DNA of 64,000 nucleotides from Effusibacillus dendaii (lineage in GTDB: Bacteria > Bacillota > Bacilli > Tumebacillales > Effusibacillaceae), in contig NZ_AP023366.1 of the NCBI RefSeq assembly GCF_015097055.1, positions 3,003,001-3,067,000 on the forward strand, in the 5' to 3' direction. This document shows positions 1 through 11,927 of the stretch, in pieces. Position 1 is the first letter of the stretch; each line of letters starts with the position of its first letter. The notes beneath the pieces are model-generated. The model saw only the letters and a program-made list of their open reading frames with translations, was not told the origin of the DNA and made no database searches. The translations under genes and the position numbers were made by a program.

Positions 1-812
1 CAGGTTTAATTACGATGTTTACGAGGGGATTGAACTTAGGCACCGATTTTCAAGCGGGTACGCGGATACAGGTACAGTTGGGGGCCGGTTTTTCCAGCTC
101 GGAACTGACTGGTGTTTTTAATCAGGTTGGATTGTCCGGAATCTCCATCACCTCGGCGGGCAACCAAGGGGAATATGCAGTGATTCGTTTGCCGCAAAAG
201 ATTGCGCCCGATCAGGAAGCGAAGATAAAAGCGGCTTTAAAATCGAAATATCCAAACTCACAGGATCCTGAAATTGCTTCAGTGGACCCGATCGTGGCGA
301 AGGAAATTTCGCAAAAAGCGTTTTACGCGGTGATTGCCGCTTCGATCGGGATTATCCTATATATGTCTATCCGGTTTGAGTACCGATTTGCGATTTCGGG
401 TGTGATTTCGCTGCTGCAGGTAGTGCTTTTGGTTTTATCGATCTTTGCCCTGTTGCAGATTGAGATCGATCTGCCGTTTATCGCGGCTATTCTGACGATT
501 GTTGGGTACAGTATTCATGATACGATTGTCATTTTCGACCGTATTCGCGAGAAAACGAATGTAACCAAATTGAAAACCAAGGCACAGCTTGAAGATCTCG
601 TGAACGAGTCACTGTGGGAAACGATGAACCGTTCCATCAATACGATTGTGACGGTGATATTTGCAGCCGGCTGTCTGTGGCTGTTAGGCGGTCAGGCGAT
701 CCGTAATTTCTCGTTGGCTCTGCTGATTGGATTGATTATCGGGGGACTGTCGTCGATTTTTATCGCGTCCCAGCTGTGGGTTAGCTGGCGGGAACGGAGT
801 TTGAAAGGATAA
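1..812 (+). CDS. secF: Protein translocase subunit SecF, C-terminal part (5' end outside window)
   Basis: SecF works with SecD in the membrane to drive late, proton-motive-force-dependent steps of Sec export. The reading frame is open to the left edge, so the start lies upstream. The visible part begins near the conserved GLNLGTDFQAGTRI segment after the first membrane helix, followed by the extracytoplasmic P1-like region and five hydrophobic helices. The diagnostic segment VGYSIHDTIVIFDRIRE lies at about residues 165-181. It is unclear whether this is a separate SecF or the SecF half of a fused SecDF as in Bacillus subtilis, because the upstream sequence is missing. The order secF-recJ-apt-relA-dtd is the usual Bacilli arrangement. 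Confidence 0.95.
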   Translation, partial: GLITMFTRGLNLGTDFQAGTRIQVQLGAGFSSSELTGVFNQVGLSGISITSAGNQGEYAVIRLPQKIAPDQEAKIKAALKSKYPNSQDPEIASVDPIVAKEISQKAFYAVIAASIGIILYMSIRFEYRFAISGVISLLQVVLLVLSIFALLQIEIDLPFIAAILTIVGYSIHDTIVIFDRIREKTNVTKLKTKAQLEDLVNESLWETMNRSINTIVTVIFAAGCLWLLGGQAIRNFSLALLIGLIIGGLSSIFIASQLWVSWRERSLKG

Positions 813-832
813 TCGCGCGAACGATTGACACA

Positions 833-886
833 AAGACTGTCGCGGGCATTTGGTGTTGTCACTCAAATGTACGGCGGTCTTTTTTG
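833..886 (+). terminator. Intrinsic terminator after secF
   Basis: AAGACTGTCG (833-842) can pair with CGGCGGTCTT (872-881), allowing two G-U pairs, and is followed directly by a T run. The loop is long, about 30 nt. It separates secF from the recJ operon. A TATAAT hexamer at 898-903 could be the -10 element for recJ. Confidence 0.6.
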
Positions 887-932
887 CGTTTTTCATTTAT
901 AATGGAAAAAAAGCTTGCGAGGGTTTTCAGAC

Positions 933-3398
933 ATGAAGATAGAAAAACGGTGGCTGGCGGCCGAATCCGACTCCACACATGCGGAAAAATTGGCAGAACA
1001 ACTCGGCGTTTCCCCATTGATCGCGAGGCTTTTGATCAATCGGGGGCTGACAGATGCAGTTGCCGCCCGGCGCTTTTTGGAACCTGACCGATTGGGGTTC
1101 TATGATCCCTACTTGATGAAAGATATGGATAAAGCGGTAACGCGCATCCGCCAGGCGATTGATCAACAGGAACGCATCATGGTGTATGGTGATTACGATG
1201 CGGATGGAGCCACTTCGACAAGTCTCATGTACTTGGCGCTTGCACAACAGGGCGCAGATGTCGAGTATTACATTCCGGACCGGTTTGAGGAAGGATACGG
1301 GTTAAACGGGCCCGCCTTACAGCAGGCGAAAGAAAATGGGTTCCAGCTTGTCATTACGGTGGATAACGGTATCGCGGCGGTGGAAGAAGTTCGTTTGGCA
1401 AACGAGCTGGGACTTGACCTGATTGTGACTGACCACCATACGCCGCCGGAGATTTTGCCTGATGCGTATGCCATTTTAAACCCGAAACAACCGGGCTGTC
1501 CTTACCCCGATAAAATGCTGGCGGGGGTGGGCGTTGCCTTCAAATTGGCGCAGGCGCTGTTCGGTCGGCTGCCGGAAGAGTATCTCGATCTGGCCGTAAT
1601 TGGAACGGTCGCCGATTTGGCCCCGCTGGTAGATGAAAACAGACTGTTTGCCGTTTACGGTTTGGAGCGAATCAATCAATCGCCGCGAGTGGGAATCAAG
1701 GCGTTGATTGATGTCAGCGGCCTGACAGACAAGCGGATCACGGCCGGCCACATCGGATTTTCATTCGGACCCAGAATCAATGCGGCCGGACGGTTGGATT
1801 CTGCCGCCAACGCAGTGGAACTGCTGATAACGGAAGAGGAGGGACGGGCGCGCTCCTTGGCCTATTTTTTGGATAAGCGCAATCAGGAGCGGCAGGAAAT
1901 AAGCGCACAAATCTTTGAGGAAGCGGTGGCAGAGGTCCAGGCACACCCGGAGTGGCTGGAAAGCCGTGTGCTGGTAGTGGCCAAAGAAAATTGGAACGCC
2001 GGAGTAATTGGAATTGTCGCTTCCCGGCTGGTCGAACAGTATTACCGCCCGGTTCTGATGATTTCGCTGCAAGCGGGGGAAGGCAAGGGATCGGGACGCA
2101 GTATCGACGGATTTCATTTGTACAATGCGATGTACCAGTGCCGCGATCTGTTTGATCACTTCGGTGGTCATAAAATGGCAGCCGGATTTTCTCTTGGTGA
2201 AGAGCGGATTGGTGAACTGCGGGATCGTTTGAACCAGATCGCGGAAGCCGTTTTGACGCCAGACGATTTGCGGCCAAAAGTAAATGTGGACGCTGAAGTT
2301 GACCTGTTGGAGGTCGATACGGATCTTGTCGCATCAATCGAAAAATTGGCCCCGTTTGGATTCGGAAATCCCAGCCCGAAACTGCAATTGACCGGATTAG
2401 AGGTGGAGCGCTGCCGCGCGGTTGGACAAGATGGGGCGCATCTGCAACTGACGGTAGGGCTTGGGGCTGCCCGACTGACGGGTATTGCGTTTCGAAGAGG
2501 CGAGGAGGCGGCTCTGATCCACCGGTGGCCGCGTCTGGATCTGGTCGGGGGATTGACGATCAACGAATGGAACGGCAATCGGACGGTTCAGTTGGTAATC
2601 GACGATTGGCGGCCGAATCAAGCGCAGGTGATCGATTGCCGCCATGTGAAAGACAAACAGACGTGGCTGAATGAACAGGCGGGCACGAAAGATTTGACGG
2701 TTGTCTGTTTTCATAAGGAATCGGTAGCCGAAACGAGGCGTGCGCTGGAACAGTACCCCTGGCAGGAACCGCATCAGCAGTCTGTGCTGTTGGCTGATGG
2801 AAAAGGCGTTTTGCAGCCGGTTTATACATCCGGGAAACAGAACGGACTGTTGTCAGGGGAGTCGGATCGGCCGTTGCCGCCTGTAACCGATTTCCCTCTC
2901 TCCGGTCATATTGTGTTTTATGATCTGCCGCAAACGCTTGATCAGTATCGAAACGTGGTTGACTTGATCGGCGGCACGTACTGTTTGTATCTGCTGCACG
3001 GACAGTCAGACCGAAAGTGGCTGGAACAGCGCATTCGCCAGCATTTGCCTGACCGTCAGATGTTTGCCCGAATCTATAAGATCCTGCAAGAGTCGGGAGC
3101 CTGTACGGATGAGGAACTGCGGCGGCGGCTGCAACCTGCGTACCACGCAGCGGCCGATTTTGTTCTGTCTGTATTTGTCGAATTAGGGTTTGCAGTTCAG
3201 GAAGGGAACACGTATTATGTGAATAAAGAGAGTCCAAAACGATCATTGGAAGAATCTACGCTTTACCGGGAACGAAAGGCCGGTGTCCAATCTTATGTTG
3301 ACGTTATGAGAGAGCTGCTGGATGCTTCGTCGGATCAAACGACAGCCAATCTGATGGTTCTTCTGGCGTCCCCACAAAAAAGGAGCTTACAAGCATGA
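933..3398 (+). CDS. recJ: Single-stranded-DNA-specific 5'-3' exonuclease RecJ
   Basis: RecJ degrades single-stranded DNA 5' to 3' in recombination and mismatch or base excision repair. The product is about 821 residues. It has the DHH phosphoesterase motifs [12 protein letters not shown] (about residue 84) and VTDHHTP (about 168), and the DHHA1 motif [12 protein letters not shown] (about 410), which bind the catalytic metals. A long C-terminal region resembles the Bacillus RecJ extension. I chose ATG 933 because GCGAGGG lies about nine bases upstream; an in-frame TTG at 915 would add six residues. The last codons overlap the apt start (ATGA), so the two genes are probably translationally coupled. 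Confidence 0.95.
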   Translation: MKIEKRWLAAESDSTHAEKLAEQLGVSPLIARLLINRGLTDAVAARRFLEPDRLGFYDPYLMKDMDKAVTRIRQAIDQQERIMVYGDYDADGATSTSLMYLALAQQGADVEYYIPDRFEEGYGLNGPALQQAKENGFQLVITVDNGIAAVEEVRLANELGLDLIVTDHHTPPEILPDAYAILNPKQPGCPYPDKMLAGVGVAFKLAQALFGRLPEEYLDLAVIGTVADLAPLVDENRLFAVYGLERINQSPRVGIKALIDVSGLTDKRITAGHIGFSFGPRINAAGRLDSAANAVELLITEEEGRARSLAYFLDKRNQERQEISAQIFEEAVAEVQAHPEWLESRVLVVAKENWNAGVIGIVASRLVEQYYRPVLMISLQAGEGKGSGRSIDGFHLYNAMYQCRDLFDHFGGHKMAAGFSLGEERIGELRDRLNQIAEAVLTPDDLRPKVNVDAEVDLLEVDTDLVASIEKLAPFGFGNPSPKLQLTGLEVERCRAVGQDGAHLQLTVGLGAARLTGIAFRRGEEAALIHRWPRLDLVGGLTINEWNGNRTVQLVIDDWRPNQAQVIDCRHVKDKQTWLNEQAGTKDLTVVCFHKESVAETRRALEQYPWQEPHQQSVLLADGKGVLQPVYTSGKQNGLLSGESDRPLPPVTDFPLSGHIVFYDLPQTLDQYRNVVDLIGGTYCLYLLHGQSDRKWLEQRIRQHLPDRQMFARIYKILQESGACTDEELRRRLQPAYHAAADFVLSVFVELGFAVQEGNTYYVNKESPKRSLEESTLYRERKAGVQSYVDVMRELLDASSDQTTANLMVLLASPQKRSLQA

Positions 3399-3907
3399 AT
3401 CTGAAAGATAAAATCCGCGTGATTTCCGATTTTCCAGAACCGGGAATCCGCTTTAAAGATATCACCACCCTATTGCAGGACGGGGCAGCGTTCCGATCCG
3501 CGATTGACCAGATGGCTGCCTTTGCACGCCAGCAAAATGCCGACTTGATTGCCGGTCCGGAAGCGCGCGGGTTCGTTTTGGCGGCGCCGGTTGCCTATTC
3601 GATGGGAGTCGGCTTTATCCCCATCCGAAAATCAGGTAAATTGCCCGGCGAAACAGTATCCGTTTCCTACCAACTTGAATATGGAAAAGATAAGCTGGAA
3701 ATTCACAGGGATGCTATCCAACCGGGACAGCGGGTTGTCATCGCAGATGATCTGCTCGCCACCGGCGGAACTGTCAGCTCGACGATCAAGCTGGTGGAAG
3801 AATTAGGTGGTATAGTTGCAGGACTGGCTTTCATGATAGAATTAACGTACCTATCAGGCAGGGAGAAGTTAAAAAACTATGAAGTATTCTCACTCGTCCA
3901 ATACTGA
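3395..3907 (+). CDS. apt: Adenine phosphoribosyltransferase
   Basis: Apt salvages adenine by transferring it to PRPP, giving AMP and pyrophosphate. The product is 170 residues, the normal family length. It carries the PRPP-binding motif [13 protein letters not shown] at about residues 113-125 and the family hallmark AGPEARGF near residue 52. The start overlaps the recJ stop by four bases, and the end overlaps the relA start by 29 bases. The three genes therefore form one tight transcription unit, in the standard Bacilli order. Confidence 0.97.
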   Translation: MNLKDKIRVISDFPEPGIRFKDITTLLQDGAAFRSAIDQMAAFARQQNADLIAGPEARGFVLAAPVAYSMGVGFIPIRKSGKLPGETVSVSYQLEYGKDKLEIHRDAIQPGQRVVIADDLLATGGTVSSTIKLVEELGGIVAGLAFMIELTYLSGREKLKNYEVFSLVQY

Positions 3908-6101
3908 TCAACCGAATATCGAACAGCGAAGAGAATCCCCCACGGGCATCCAGCAGTTGATCAAAAAGGTGGACCGTTACGGCAGTCCGGCCGATTTGGA
4001 ACTGATCAACCGCGCGTATGAGTTCGCCAAACAGGCCCACCAGGGACAAAAACGCCGCTCCGGAGAGGATTACATTATCCATCCGGTAGCGGTGGCTGAT
4101 ATTCTCGCTGATTTGGAGCTCGACGCCGCTACGGTTGCGTCTGCTCTTCTGCATGATGTGGTGGAAGACACCGAAGTGACGGAAGAACAGCTGACAGCCG
4201 CTTTTGGCACGGAGATTCGGGATCTTGTTGACGGTGTGACAAAACTTGGACGTTTAAAATACCTGTCGAAAGAAGAACAACAGGCAGAAAACCTGCGCAA
4301 AATGTTTTTGGCGATGTCCAAAGACATCCGCGTGATCCTTATTAAACTGGCCGACCGGCTGCACAATATGCGCACGTTGAAACATCTGCCGCCGGAAAAA
4401 CAGCAGCGGATTGCGACCGAAACGCTTGAGATTTTTGCGCCGTTGGCGCACCGCCTGGGGATTTCAAAAATCAAGTTTGAACTGGAAGATATTGCGCTGC
4501 GCTATATGAATCCGCAGCAATACTACCGGATTGTCAACCTGATGGCGAAAAAACGCCAGGAGCGGGAACAATACATTCAGGATGTTATTGAGACAATCAA
4601 AGGCAAGTTGCAGGAAATCGAAGTCACTGCCGAAGTGTACGGCAGGGCTAAGCATATTTACAGCATCTATCGCAAAATGACCAACCAGAACAAACAATTC
4701 AATGAAATCTACGATCTGCTGGCCGTTCGAATCATTGTGGATTCCATTAAGGATTGTTATGCGATCCTCGGCATTGTTCACACCCTGTGGAAACCGATGC
4801 CGGGACGGTTTAAAGATTATATTGCGATGCCAAAACAAAACATGTATCAAAGCTTGCATACCACCGTTATCGGACCACGCGGCGAACCGCTTGAAATCCA
4901 GATCCGTACATGGGAAATGCACCGCACCGCCGAATACGGGATTGCTGCCCACTGGCTGTATAAAGAAGGCAAACCGGCACAAGACATGTCGTTCGTGCAG
5001 AAAATGGGCTGGTTCCGTGAAATTCTCGAATGGCAGCAAGATTTGAAAGACGCTCAGGAATTCATGGAAACGTTGAAAATCGATCTGTTCTCCGACGAAG
5101 TATTCGTTTTCACACCGAAAGGAGCAGTTATCTCACTGCCGAAAGGTTCTGTTCCGATCGATTTCGCTTACCGTATCCACACGGATATAGGGAACCGCAC
5201 GATAGGCTCGAAAGTAAACGGCAAAATCGTACCTCTGGATTACAAATTGCAGACAGGCGATATCGTGGAGATTCTAACCTCCAAATCGTCGTTCGGCCCC
5301 AGCCGCGATTGGCTGAACATTGTCAAATCACCGCAGGCCAAGAGCAAGATCCGCACCTGGTTCAAAAAAGAAACACGCGAAGAAAACATTCTGAAAGGCC
5401 GCGAACTGCTTGAGAGAGAAGTGAAAAAGAACGGCCTGGAGGTTTCCGAAGTACTTACTGAGAAGAATCTAAGCGACGTGATGGTCAAGTTTAATTTTAC
5501 AAAAGAGGACGACCTGCTGGCCTCTGTCGGCTATGGTGCTGTCTCACCGATTCAGGTGATGACGCGGCTGTTGGAGAAAATCAGGAAAGAACAACCGGAA
5601 GAAGCTCCCGTTACGGAATTCCGGGAAGGAAACAGGCAGCAGCGAAAAGGCAGTGCGGGTGTTCGGGTACGTGGCGTCGATAATATGCTGATCCGTTTTT
5701 CCCGCTGCTGCAACCCGGTGCCGGGCGACGAGATTGTCGGTTTTGTCACCCGTGGCCGCGGCGTTTCGGTTCACCGCGTCGACTGCCCGAACGTGAAAGC
5801 GAACGATGAGGAAGAAGAAAAACGGTTCCTGGAGGTGGAATGGGAAAGTTCACCAGCTATCTCCTACCATGTCGATATCGAAGTGACAGCGCTTGACCGT
5901 CCTCGTATTACGATTGATGTGATGAACGCGGTGGCGGAAACGAAAACGAATATTGGAGCCGTACAAGCGCGCGGCGACAAACGGAAAATCGCTACCATCA
6001 GCCTGCAGATCACCATTCGCAATGTGGACCATCTGCATACGGTTGTGGAACGCATCAAGCGTGTCAAGGATGTATATACCGTGCGGAGAATCATGCAGTA
6101 A
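3879..6101 (+). CDS. relA: Bifunctional (p)ppGpp synthetase/hydrolase Rel
   Basis: This enzyme makes and degrades the stringent-response alarmone (p)ppGpp. The 740 residues show the full Rel order: HD hydrolase domain (about 40-190) with an intact HD motif LLHDVVEDT; synthetase domain (about 230-370) with [16 protein letters not shown] domain (about 400-460) with VFVFTPKG; a helical/zinc-finger-like region with the CCNPVPGD motif; and a C-terminal ACT domain. Because the HD catalytic residues are present, it is the bifunctional form and not an E. coli RelA-type synthetase-only enzyme. The start lies inside the apt 3' end. Confidence 0.97.
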   Translation: MKYSHSSNTDQPNIEQRRESPTGIQQLIKKVDRYGSPADLELINRAYEFAKQAHQGQKRRSGEDYIIHPVAVADILADLELDAATVASALLHDVVEDTEVTEEQLTAAFGTEIRDLVDGVTKLGRLKYLSKEEQQAENLRKMFLAMSKDIRVILIKLADRLHNMRTLKHLPPEKQQRIATETLEIFAPLAHRLGISKIKFELEDIALRYMNPQQYYRIVNLMAKKRQEREQYIQDVIETIKGKLQEIEVTAEVYGRAKHIYSIYRKMTNQNKQFNEIYDLLAVRIIVDSIKDCYAILGIVHTLWKPMPGRFKDYIAMPKQNMYQSLHTTVIGPRGEPLEIQIRTWEMHRTAEYGIAAHWLYKEGKPAQDMSFVQKMGWFREILEWQQDLKDAQEFMETLKIDLFSDEVFVFTPKGAVISLPKGSVPIDFAYRIHTDIGNRTIGSKVNGKIVPLDYKLQTGDIVEILTSKSSFGPSRDWLNIVKSPQAKSKIRTWFKKETREENILKGRELLEREVKKNGLEVSEVLTEKNLSDVMVKFNFTKEDDLLASVGYGAVSPIQVMTRLLEKIRKEQPEEAPVTEFREGNRQQRKGSAGVRVRGVDNMLIRFSRCCNPVPGDEIVGFVTRGRGVSVHRVDCPNVKANDEEEEKRFLEVEWESSPAISYHVDIEVTALDRPRITIDVMNAVAETKTNIGAVQARGDKRKIATISLQITIRNVDHLHTVVERIKRVKDVYTVRRIMQ

Positions 6102-6121
6102 CAGCAAAGGGGAATCGGTTT

Positions 6122-6571
6122 ATGCGAATGGTCGTACAACGGGCATCGAGAGCAAGCGTCACAGTGGAAGGACGAGTGACAGGAGCGATCGATTGCGGTC
6201 TTGTCGTGCTGGTGGGTGTTACGCACGGGGATACGGAGCGGGATGCCGATTATCTGGCAGACAAGCTCGTAAATTTAAGAATCTTTGAAAATGGCAACCA
6301 GAAGATGGACCTGTCCCTGCTTGATATAAAAGGGGCCGTTCTTTCCGTGTCGCAGTTCACATTGTATGGAGACTGTCGGAAAGGAAGACGGCCCAATTTT
6401 ATGGATGCGGCGGAACCCGAAGCGGCCAATCGGCTTTATCAATATCTGAACGACCGAATTCGCTCGCTCGGTGTACCGGTCGAAACAGGCGTGTTCGGCG
6501 CGATGATGCAAGTGGAACTGGTCAACGACGGACCGGTTACTCTTTTGCTCGACAGCAAGAAATTATTTTAG
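6122..6571 (+). CDS. dtd: D-aminoacyl-tRNA deacylase
   Basis: Dtd hydrolyses D-amino acids (and misloaded glycine) from tRNA, protecting translation. The 149-residue product has both signature motifs: SQFTLYGD (about residues 77-84) and the cross-subunit NDGPVT near residue 135. AAAGGGG lies upstream of ATG 6122. It follows relA by 20 bases in the conserved rel-dtd pair. No convincing terminator is seen before the convergent alcohol dehydrogenase gene. Confidence 0.97.
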   Translation: MRMVVQRASRASVTVEGRVTGAIDCGLVVLVGVTHGDTERDADYLADKLVNLRIFENGNQKMDLSLLDIKGAVLSVSQFTLYGDCRKGRRPNFMDAAEPEAANRLYQYLNDRIRSLGVPVETGVFGAMMQVELVNDGPVTLLLDSKKLF

Positions 6572-6621
6572 GCCTTGCAACAACCGGCAATTACTGCAGC
6601 ATTTGCAGCTTAATATTTATC

Positions 6622-7785
6622 CTACAACGACATCCTGTAAATTTCCGCTATGTCTTCCTTGCTGAGTTTCTTAAACCTTCCCAATGGCCCGTTGCTAATC
6701 GCTTTTTCTGCCATCAGGCCGATGTTCGAATCGTCAATGTTGTAATCGGCAAGTCGATTTGGCGCGCCTATACGGTTCCAAAACTCACGCAGTTTCTGGA
6801 TGCCTTCGAGTGCCACTTCGCGGTCCGATTTTCCATTGGTGTCAACGTCAAATACCCGTACCGCCATCTGTTTGAAGCGCCCCACATTCTCATCCAGACA
6901 GTATTTCATCCAATTAGGGAACAGAATCGCCAATCCTCCACCGTGTGGAATGTCATATACGGCGGACACAGCATGTTCAATTCCGTGTGTGGCCCAGTCC
7001 CCCTCTGCTCCCATTCCCAATATGCCGTTCAACGCCATCGTTCCGCAATACAGAATCGTTTCTCGATATTCGTAATTCTGCAGGTCTTCGAGCAGCTTGG
7101 GCGCAGTTTCTATGACAGTTCTCAAAAGAGATTCACACATACGATCTTGCAGTGGTGTATTCGGGGTGTGATGGAAGTACTGCTCAAAAGCGTGCGACAT
7201 CATGTCTACCATTCCATATACGGTGTGATCTTTTGGTACGGTATACGTGTTCACCGGGTCCAGTATGGAGAACTTGGGAAAAGACAGACGACTTCCCCAA
7301 CCGATTTTTTCCTTGGTTTCCCAATTGGTTATGACAGATCCAGAGTTCATTTCCGATCCGGTGGCAGCCAGCGTAAGCACCGTGCCGAAAGGTACTGCGT
7401 CTTGCGGGGATGCCTTACGGGTAATAATATCCCACACATCCCCGTCATATTTTGCACCTACAGCGATTGCCTTTGTACAGTCGATTACACTGCCGCCGCC
7501 TACAGCGAGCAATAATTCAATTCCTTCTTTCTTGCAGATGTCTACCCCTTTATGTACAGTTGACAGCCGCGGGTTCGGTTCCACCCCGGACAGTTCAAAA
7601 ACGGCGGCCCCCAGATCTTTCAAAATGGCTGTGATCTGATCATACAAACCGTTTCGTTTAATGCTTCCTCCTCCATACACCAATAGAATCCTTTTTCCGT
7701 ATTTCGGGATTTCATTACGGAGTTGTTCGACCTGTCCCTTGCCGAAGATGAGCTTTGTCGGATTGTAAAAGGTAAAGTTCTTCAT
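6622..7785 (-). CDS. Iron-containing alcohol dehydrogenase (butanol dehydrogenase-like)
   Basis: A group III, metal-dependent alcohol dehydrogenase that probably reduces aldehydes to alcohols with NAD(P)H, similar to Bacillus YugJ/YugK and clostridial Bdh. The 387 residues start [17 protein letters not shown], typical of the family. A nucleotide-binding [10 protein letters not shown] lies near residue 97. Metal ligands appear as D and H residues in [12 protein letters not shown] and in [20 protein letters not shown] good ribosome site (GGAGG) lies before the start. It stands alone between dtd and a decayed region. The exact substrate cannot be read from sequence. Confidence 0.92.
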   Translation of the reverse strand: MKNFTFYNPTKLIFGKGQVEQLRNEIPKYGKRILLVYGGGSIKRNGLYDQITAILKDLGAAVFELSGVEPNPRLSTVHKGVDICKKEGIELLLAVGGGSVIDCTKAIAVGAKYDGDVWDIITRKASPQDAVPFGTVLTLAATGSEMNSGSVITNWETKEKIGWGSRLSFPKFSILDPVNTYTVPKDHTVYGMVDMMSHAFEQYFHHTPNTPLQDRMCESLLRTVIETAPKLLEDLQNYEYRETILYCGTMALNGILGMGAEGDWATHGIEHAVSAVYDIPHGGGLAILFPNWMKYCLDENVGRFKQMAVRVFDVDTNGKSDREVALEGIQKLREFWNRIGAPNRLADYNIDDSNIGLMAEKAISNGPLGRFKKLSKEDIAEIYRMSL

Positions 7786-7805
7786 AAGTTACCTCCTGGC
7801 TGGTT

Positions 7806-9029
7806 ATGTTCAAAAACGGTGTCCTACTTTCTATATTGTACCTAAAAGATGCCAACATGAATCTTTATTTAAGTAGGGCTTGCTTAACGATTAAAAAACC
7901 GCATAACATCAAGGATTTCTGCCTGGTTTTGTCAAATATATATGCAGCGAACCAGATCTTGTTGCCAGGCGACTTTTTTCTGCCTTTTGGCGGGAAGCTG
8001 AATCCTGAGAATCGTTGGTGCAAGCTGGCCCAATTAATCCCGTGGGCGAAGGTGGACCCAAAATACGCCAAGTCGTTTAAAAAGTCGATCCGTGGTCAAC
8101 AAGCCGTTTCCATTCGTATGGCACCAGGCGCTTTGATCATCCAAGAGCGTTTGCAATTCTCTGATCGCGAAACAGTGGACAATTAACGGAGAATCCGTAT
8201 CTTAAGTACTTCATTGGTCTGTCCGGATTTCAGGATCGGCGGCCGCCATTTCATCATTCGCTCATGACTCATTTCCGGAAACGTCTGGATGCATCCGTTC
8301 TTCAAGAGGTCAATGAATGGATTGCAATGGAATCGGCGAAACAAGAACAAGATCACGACGATAACGATTCTACACCCAACGCAGGTCGCAAGTTTTCTGC
8401 AAAACGAAAGTGGTCAATGGGTTCTGACAAAGATTCGAATCAGGGCACGTTGTTACTCGATGCGACATGTGCGCCGGCGGATATAAGCCTACCCTACAGA
8501 TATTACATTGCTCAATGAAGGCCGCGAGAAACTGGAAGAAATCATGGATGTGCTGCATGCGATTGGCAAGCAGTTGAAATTCATTGCACGGGACATCCGA
8601 ATCATTGAGCAACTGGCGAGCCTCACTCCTCTCACCGTGTTGAACAAACAACAATACAAGAACTTGCTCGTCGTGCAGGAACTGTACCGGCAACAGTTGG
8701 AGATGTACACGAAACAAACTCACCAGATCGATGATCGGATTGTTAGCATTCACCAACCGCATGTACGCCCCATCGTACGAGGCAAGGCGAAGGCAAAGGT
8801 CGAGTTTGGCTCCACGGTGTCGATGAGCATGGTGAACGGATACGCGATCATCGAAGATGCAACGAAGCGAAATGCCATAGAAGGCAAGTTTGGCGAGGGA
8901 AAGCGCAAATATGGACTCAACCGGATCCGGGCACGCCTCGCACAAACGAGCTTTACCGTGGTTGCACTCCAGACTATCCTGAAAGAGACGGTACCCGACG
9001 AAATCATCTCCCTTGACCCTGTTTATTAA
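7806..9029 (+). pseudogene. Broken IS5-superfamily transposase
   Basis: Three reading-frame pieces join into one transposase. The first (to 8186, transposase sequence from about 7974) carries LPFGGKLNPENRW and ALIIQERLQFSDRETV. The second (8264-8518) carries MTHFRKRLDASVLQEVNEW and LLDATCAPADI. The third (8508-9029) carries LLNEGREKLEEIMD and KAKAKVEFGSTVSMSM. This is the N-terminal DUF772/catalytic DDE layout of IS5-type transposases. At least two frame changes, including a stop between 8186 and 8264, make it non-functional. I could not identify terminal inverted repeats or target duplications. The family assignment is from memory of similar proteins and is moderately sure. Confidence 0.75.
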
Positions 9030-9548
9030 ACGGGTAAACACTCGAGCTGGAGTGGACTGGATTGTCCTGCTATGGTCTATATTCACTGTTTTCACCGGCT
9101 TCGCAGAAGGTTTTGTTTCTTTATTGATTATTCGCATATTATTCGGGTTCTCTGAAGCCCCTGTATTGCCAGGCATGAACCAATATATTCTGTTCCAGTT
9201 AAGGAGCGAGGTTTTGCCAACTCGGTGACATTGTCCCGTGCCCTGGATATTTATATTATGCGCCGCTATATTTGCCGGGGTACTCCCTTGGGCGATATCC
9301 AATGATATTGGAGGAGAACATTCAGGGATAATTTCGGCCTGGATGAACATGTGGGGGGTGCCGCCGCTACCATTATGCCGACTGTCAGCGCGCTGATTGG
9401 AACCCGCTACGGATGGTATTACACCGTTCTTACGTTGGTACTTGCGGCTGTTCTTGGAGGGTTTGCAACGTTGCTGATAAAGCTTTCGGAGAAGATCAGT
9501 CAAAGTACCGACAATAGCAATAAATTAACGTTTACCACGGGAAGTTGA
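9013..9548 (+). pseudogene. Remnant of an MFS transporter (ACS/sugar-phosphate permease type)
   Basis: Fragments of a major facilitator protein lie in several frames directly downstream of the broken transposase. One piece has LIIRILFGFSEAPVLPGMNQ; a shifted frame reads PVKERGFANSVTLSRA; and 9351-9548 encodes the end of the protein with TVSALIGTRYGWYYT. Together they match the anion:cation symporter (ACS) branch of MFS. The N-terminal half is missing, so the insertion and later decay probably removed it. Its former substrate cannot be told. Confidence 0.7.
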
Positions 9549-9583
9549 AGTGGAAAACGTTTAACGAATGTGGAAAGATAAAC

Positions 9584-9630
9584 AGGCTCCTGTATTGTGG
9601 AGGTTCAACACAACACAGGAGCCTCTTTTT
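9584..9630 (+). terminator. Intrinsic terminator
   Basis: AGGCTCCTGT (9584-9593) pairs with ACAGGAGCCT (9615-9624) and is followed by a T run (9625-9631). It lies between the MFS remnant (+) and the convergent chemoreceptor gene (-). Confidence 0.8.
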
Positions 9631-9655
9631 TCCTTCAGCAATAGTGCTGAACCGT

Positions 9656-11644
9656 TTAAAGTTTAAACTTGGCCAGAATCTTCTGCAGATCATCCGCTAA
9701 TTGGGACAGGGTTTGAGCGGAAGTGGACACTTCTTCGATCGAGTGAAGCTGTTTTTGTGAACTGGTCGACACGACTTGTAAACTGTTTGCCGAATCGACT
9801 GCAATTTGTGCAACATCCCCGACAGAAGCGGTGACTTCTTCCGTACCAGCCGACATTTCTTCAGATGCAGCGGAAATTTCCTGAATTTGATCTGCTACTT
9901 GTTGAGCGGCCTGTAAAATCCCGTTAAGCGCCTCGCCTGCTTCGTTAACAGCCGCCATTCCTGCCTCCACTTCCGAAATCCCGACATCCATCGCCTGTAC
10001 GGAGCGTGCTGTATCTGCCTGAATTTCTTTGATCAATTCGGTAATCTGATTGGCGGATGCTTCCGATTGTTCCGCCAGTTTGCGCACCTCATCCGCTACT
10101 ACAGCAAATCCTCTGCCTTGTTCGCCGGCTCGGGCTGCTTCAATGGCGGCATTTAAGGCCAAAAGATTCGTCTGTGCTGCAATTCCGGTGATCACTTCCA
10201 CAATTTGGCCGATTTCTTTTGATCGTTCTCCCAAAAGTTTGACGACGGAAGCCGAATGATTCACAGAATTGCTTAAGGAGTCGATTTGCCGAATGGCTTT
10301 CTGAATCGATTCGTTGCCGTGTTCAGCGCCTTTCGCCATACTCCACGCCGATTCGGAAACACCGGAAGAAGTTTCCGCGATTCGTTGGATGCCAATTGCC
10401 ATTTCTTCCATCGCCTTAACGGTTTGTCCCGTGCTTTCCATCTGGGTTTTTGATCCTTCCGCAACAGTATCGATGACAACTGCCATCTGCTGGCTGGCTT
10501 CCTTAGTTTCGGAAGTGAATGTACGCAATCCGTCAGAAGTGGAAGCCAACTGTTTGGAATGCGACGATATTTGTTTGATGATGGCTTTCAGGTTATCGAT
10601 CATCGTGTTGAAATCTTCCGCCAGACGGCCTACTTCATCGCGGTTTTTGAGATCGATTTTTTCAACCGCCAGATTTCCGTCAGCGACTAATTTCATCTGA
10701 TCGGCGACCATTCGGATCGGATTGGAGATGCTGCGTGCGATCAGGAAGGAAATCAGAACGACAAGCGCAGCTGCTATTACAAGGATCAGCGAAACGCTTA
10801 CGGTAATGGCACTGGTGGTAGATACCATCGAATCCATCGGGATATGAAGCGCAAGTCCGTAACCGGTTTTTTGAATCGGCGTGTACACCACAAGATACTG
10901 TTTCCCTTTATCTGTGTAAGACCCTATACCGGATTCTTTGCTTGCTTTCTTTAGAATGTTGGCCAGATCAGGGGAGAGGCCTGATTTATCAAGCGTTTTA
11001 CCAATCGCTTCCTTTGTCGGGTAAATTTGCACCTGCTGCTTGTCATCCACCAAAATCGGATAACCGCCGGAACCGACCAGGCTCAGATTTGTGAGGGATT
11101 GCTTGATAAGTTCCTCAAAGTTAACCGTTCCCGCTACAACCCCGATGATTTCTCCTTTATCATTTTTGACAGGAGATGCCACTGCGATAATACGGTTGCC
11201 GGTTGTTCGGGAGATTATGATGGATGACAGATTCGTCTGCCCGGACATTGCCTTTTGAAAGTAATCACGGTCGATATAGTTGGTTCCGAGGTTTTCGGCC
11301 GAACTGGCAGTTGCAATGCCGTTCGCGGATACAAACATGATGATTTCATAAACACCTAATTGTTCCTTCATCATTTTGAGGTGATTCATTTGGCTGGGTA
11401 CGTTAAGCGAACGGATCGGTTCCGATTTGGCTGCCAGCTCGATTTCTGACTGGCGTGTTTCCAGCCACTGGTTCATTCCTTTGGAGACGCTTTGCGCATA
11501 ATCCAATGCAGAGGTTTCTTGTCGTTTGACTAACTCCGTGGAACTTGCCCGGTAGATGAAGTAAGTAGCGACAAGCAAGGGGACAAGAGCCACGAGAAGA
11601 AACCAGGAGATAAGTCGGTTGCGCAGGTTGCTTTGACGAAACAT
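9656..11644 (-). CDS. Methyl-accepting chemotaxis protein with Cache sensor domain
   Basis: A membrane chemoreceptor that would pass ligand signals to CheA/CheW. The 662 residues contain an N-terminal membrane helix (about 12-30), an extracellular Cache region (about 40-270), a second helix (about 280-305), a HAMP domain ([16 protein letters not shown], about 305-360), and a cytoplasmic signalling domain. The signalling domain includes the highly conserved hairpin tip [20 protein letters not shown] near residue 500. Glutamate/glutamine pairs suitable for methylation are present. GAAAGGAG precedes the start. It is a single gene with no chemotaxis neighbours, and the ligand is unknown. Confidence 0.95.
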   Translation of the reverse strand: MFRQSNLRNRLISWFLLVALVPLLVATYFIYRASSTELVKRQETSALDYAQSVSKGMNQWLETRQSEIELAAKSEPIRSLNVPSQMNHLKMMKEQLGVYEIIMFVSANGIATASSAENLGTNYIDRDYFQKAMSGQTNLSSIIISRTTGNRIIAVASPVKNDKGEIIGVVAGTVNFEELIKQSLTNLSLVGSGGYPILVDDKQQVQIYPTKEAIGKTLDKSGLSPDLANILKKASKESGIGSYTDKGKQYLVVYTPIQKTGYGLALHIPMDSMVSTTSAITVSVSLILVIAAALVVLISFLIARSISNPIRMVADQMKLVADGNLAVEKIDLKNRDEVGRLAEDFNTMIDNLKAIIKQISSHSKQLASTSDGLRTFTSETKEASQQMAVVIDTVAEGSKTQMESTGQTVKAMEEMAIGIQRIAETSSGVSESAWSMAKGAEHGNESIQKAIRQIDSLSNSVNHSASVVKLLGERSKEIGQIVEVITGIAAQTNLLALNAAIEAARAGEQGRGFAVVADEVRKLAEQSEASANQITELIKEIQADTARSVQAMDVGISEVEAGMAAVNEAGEALNGILQAAQQVADQIQEISAASEEMSAGTEEVTASVGDVAQIAVDSANSLQVVSTSSQKQLHSIEEVSTSAQTLSQLADDLQKILAKFKL

Positions 11645-11757
11645 CAGATGAGGACTCCTTTCTAGCTCTGATACGAGGATGATTCTTCAATCTTATTAAA
11701 TAATTTCGACAGTATTCGTCAATTGCCTGCATTTCTGGCTTCTTTCTCCTGGGCAGT

Positions 11758-11798
11758 AAAAAAGGGAATGTCCGCTATAATGCGTACATCCCTTTTTA
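11758..11798. terminator. Inverted repeat with T runs on both sides, between divergent MCP and sda genes
   Basis: AAAAAGGGAATGT (11758-11770) pairs with ACATCCCTTTTT (11785-11796), with one unpaired base. Both strands end in a T run, so it looks like a bidirectional terminator. Its position upstream of both neighbours is odd. A TATAAT hexamer sits in the loop. Confidence 0.45.
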
Positions 11799-11810
11799 GG
11801 GGTCTGGTTT

Positions 11811-11851
11811 TGTCACACGTTTGTTACACAGTTGTCACAAGAACGTTACAA
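11811..11851 (+). promoter_or_regulatory. Four direct repeats spaced exactly 11 bp upstream of sda
   Basis: TGTCACA (11811), TGTTACA (11822), TGTCACA (11833) and CGTTACA (11844) recur every 11 bp. They are therefore on one face of the helix. The unit (T/C)GT(C/T)ACA and the spacing resemble PhoP/PhoB-type boxes (TTNACA repeats with 11-bp period in Bacillus). The regulator is inferred; the repeat pattern itself is seen directly. Confidence 0.5.
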
Positions 11852-11927
11852 CGAAATTTTAAAATAGTAGTAACCTCACGAAACGGGGGGATTAGGAGTT
11901 ACACATATCGTGAATAAGGTGATCGCT

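Noticed and set aside
8370-9503. Long open frame (377 codons) on the minus strand across the broken transposase and MFS relic
   Set aside because: Its translation has no family features, while all plus-strand pieces match known proteins in order.
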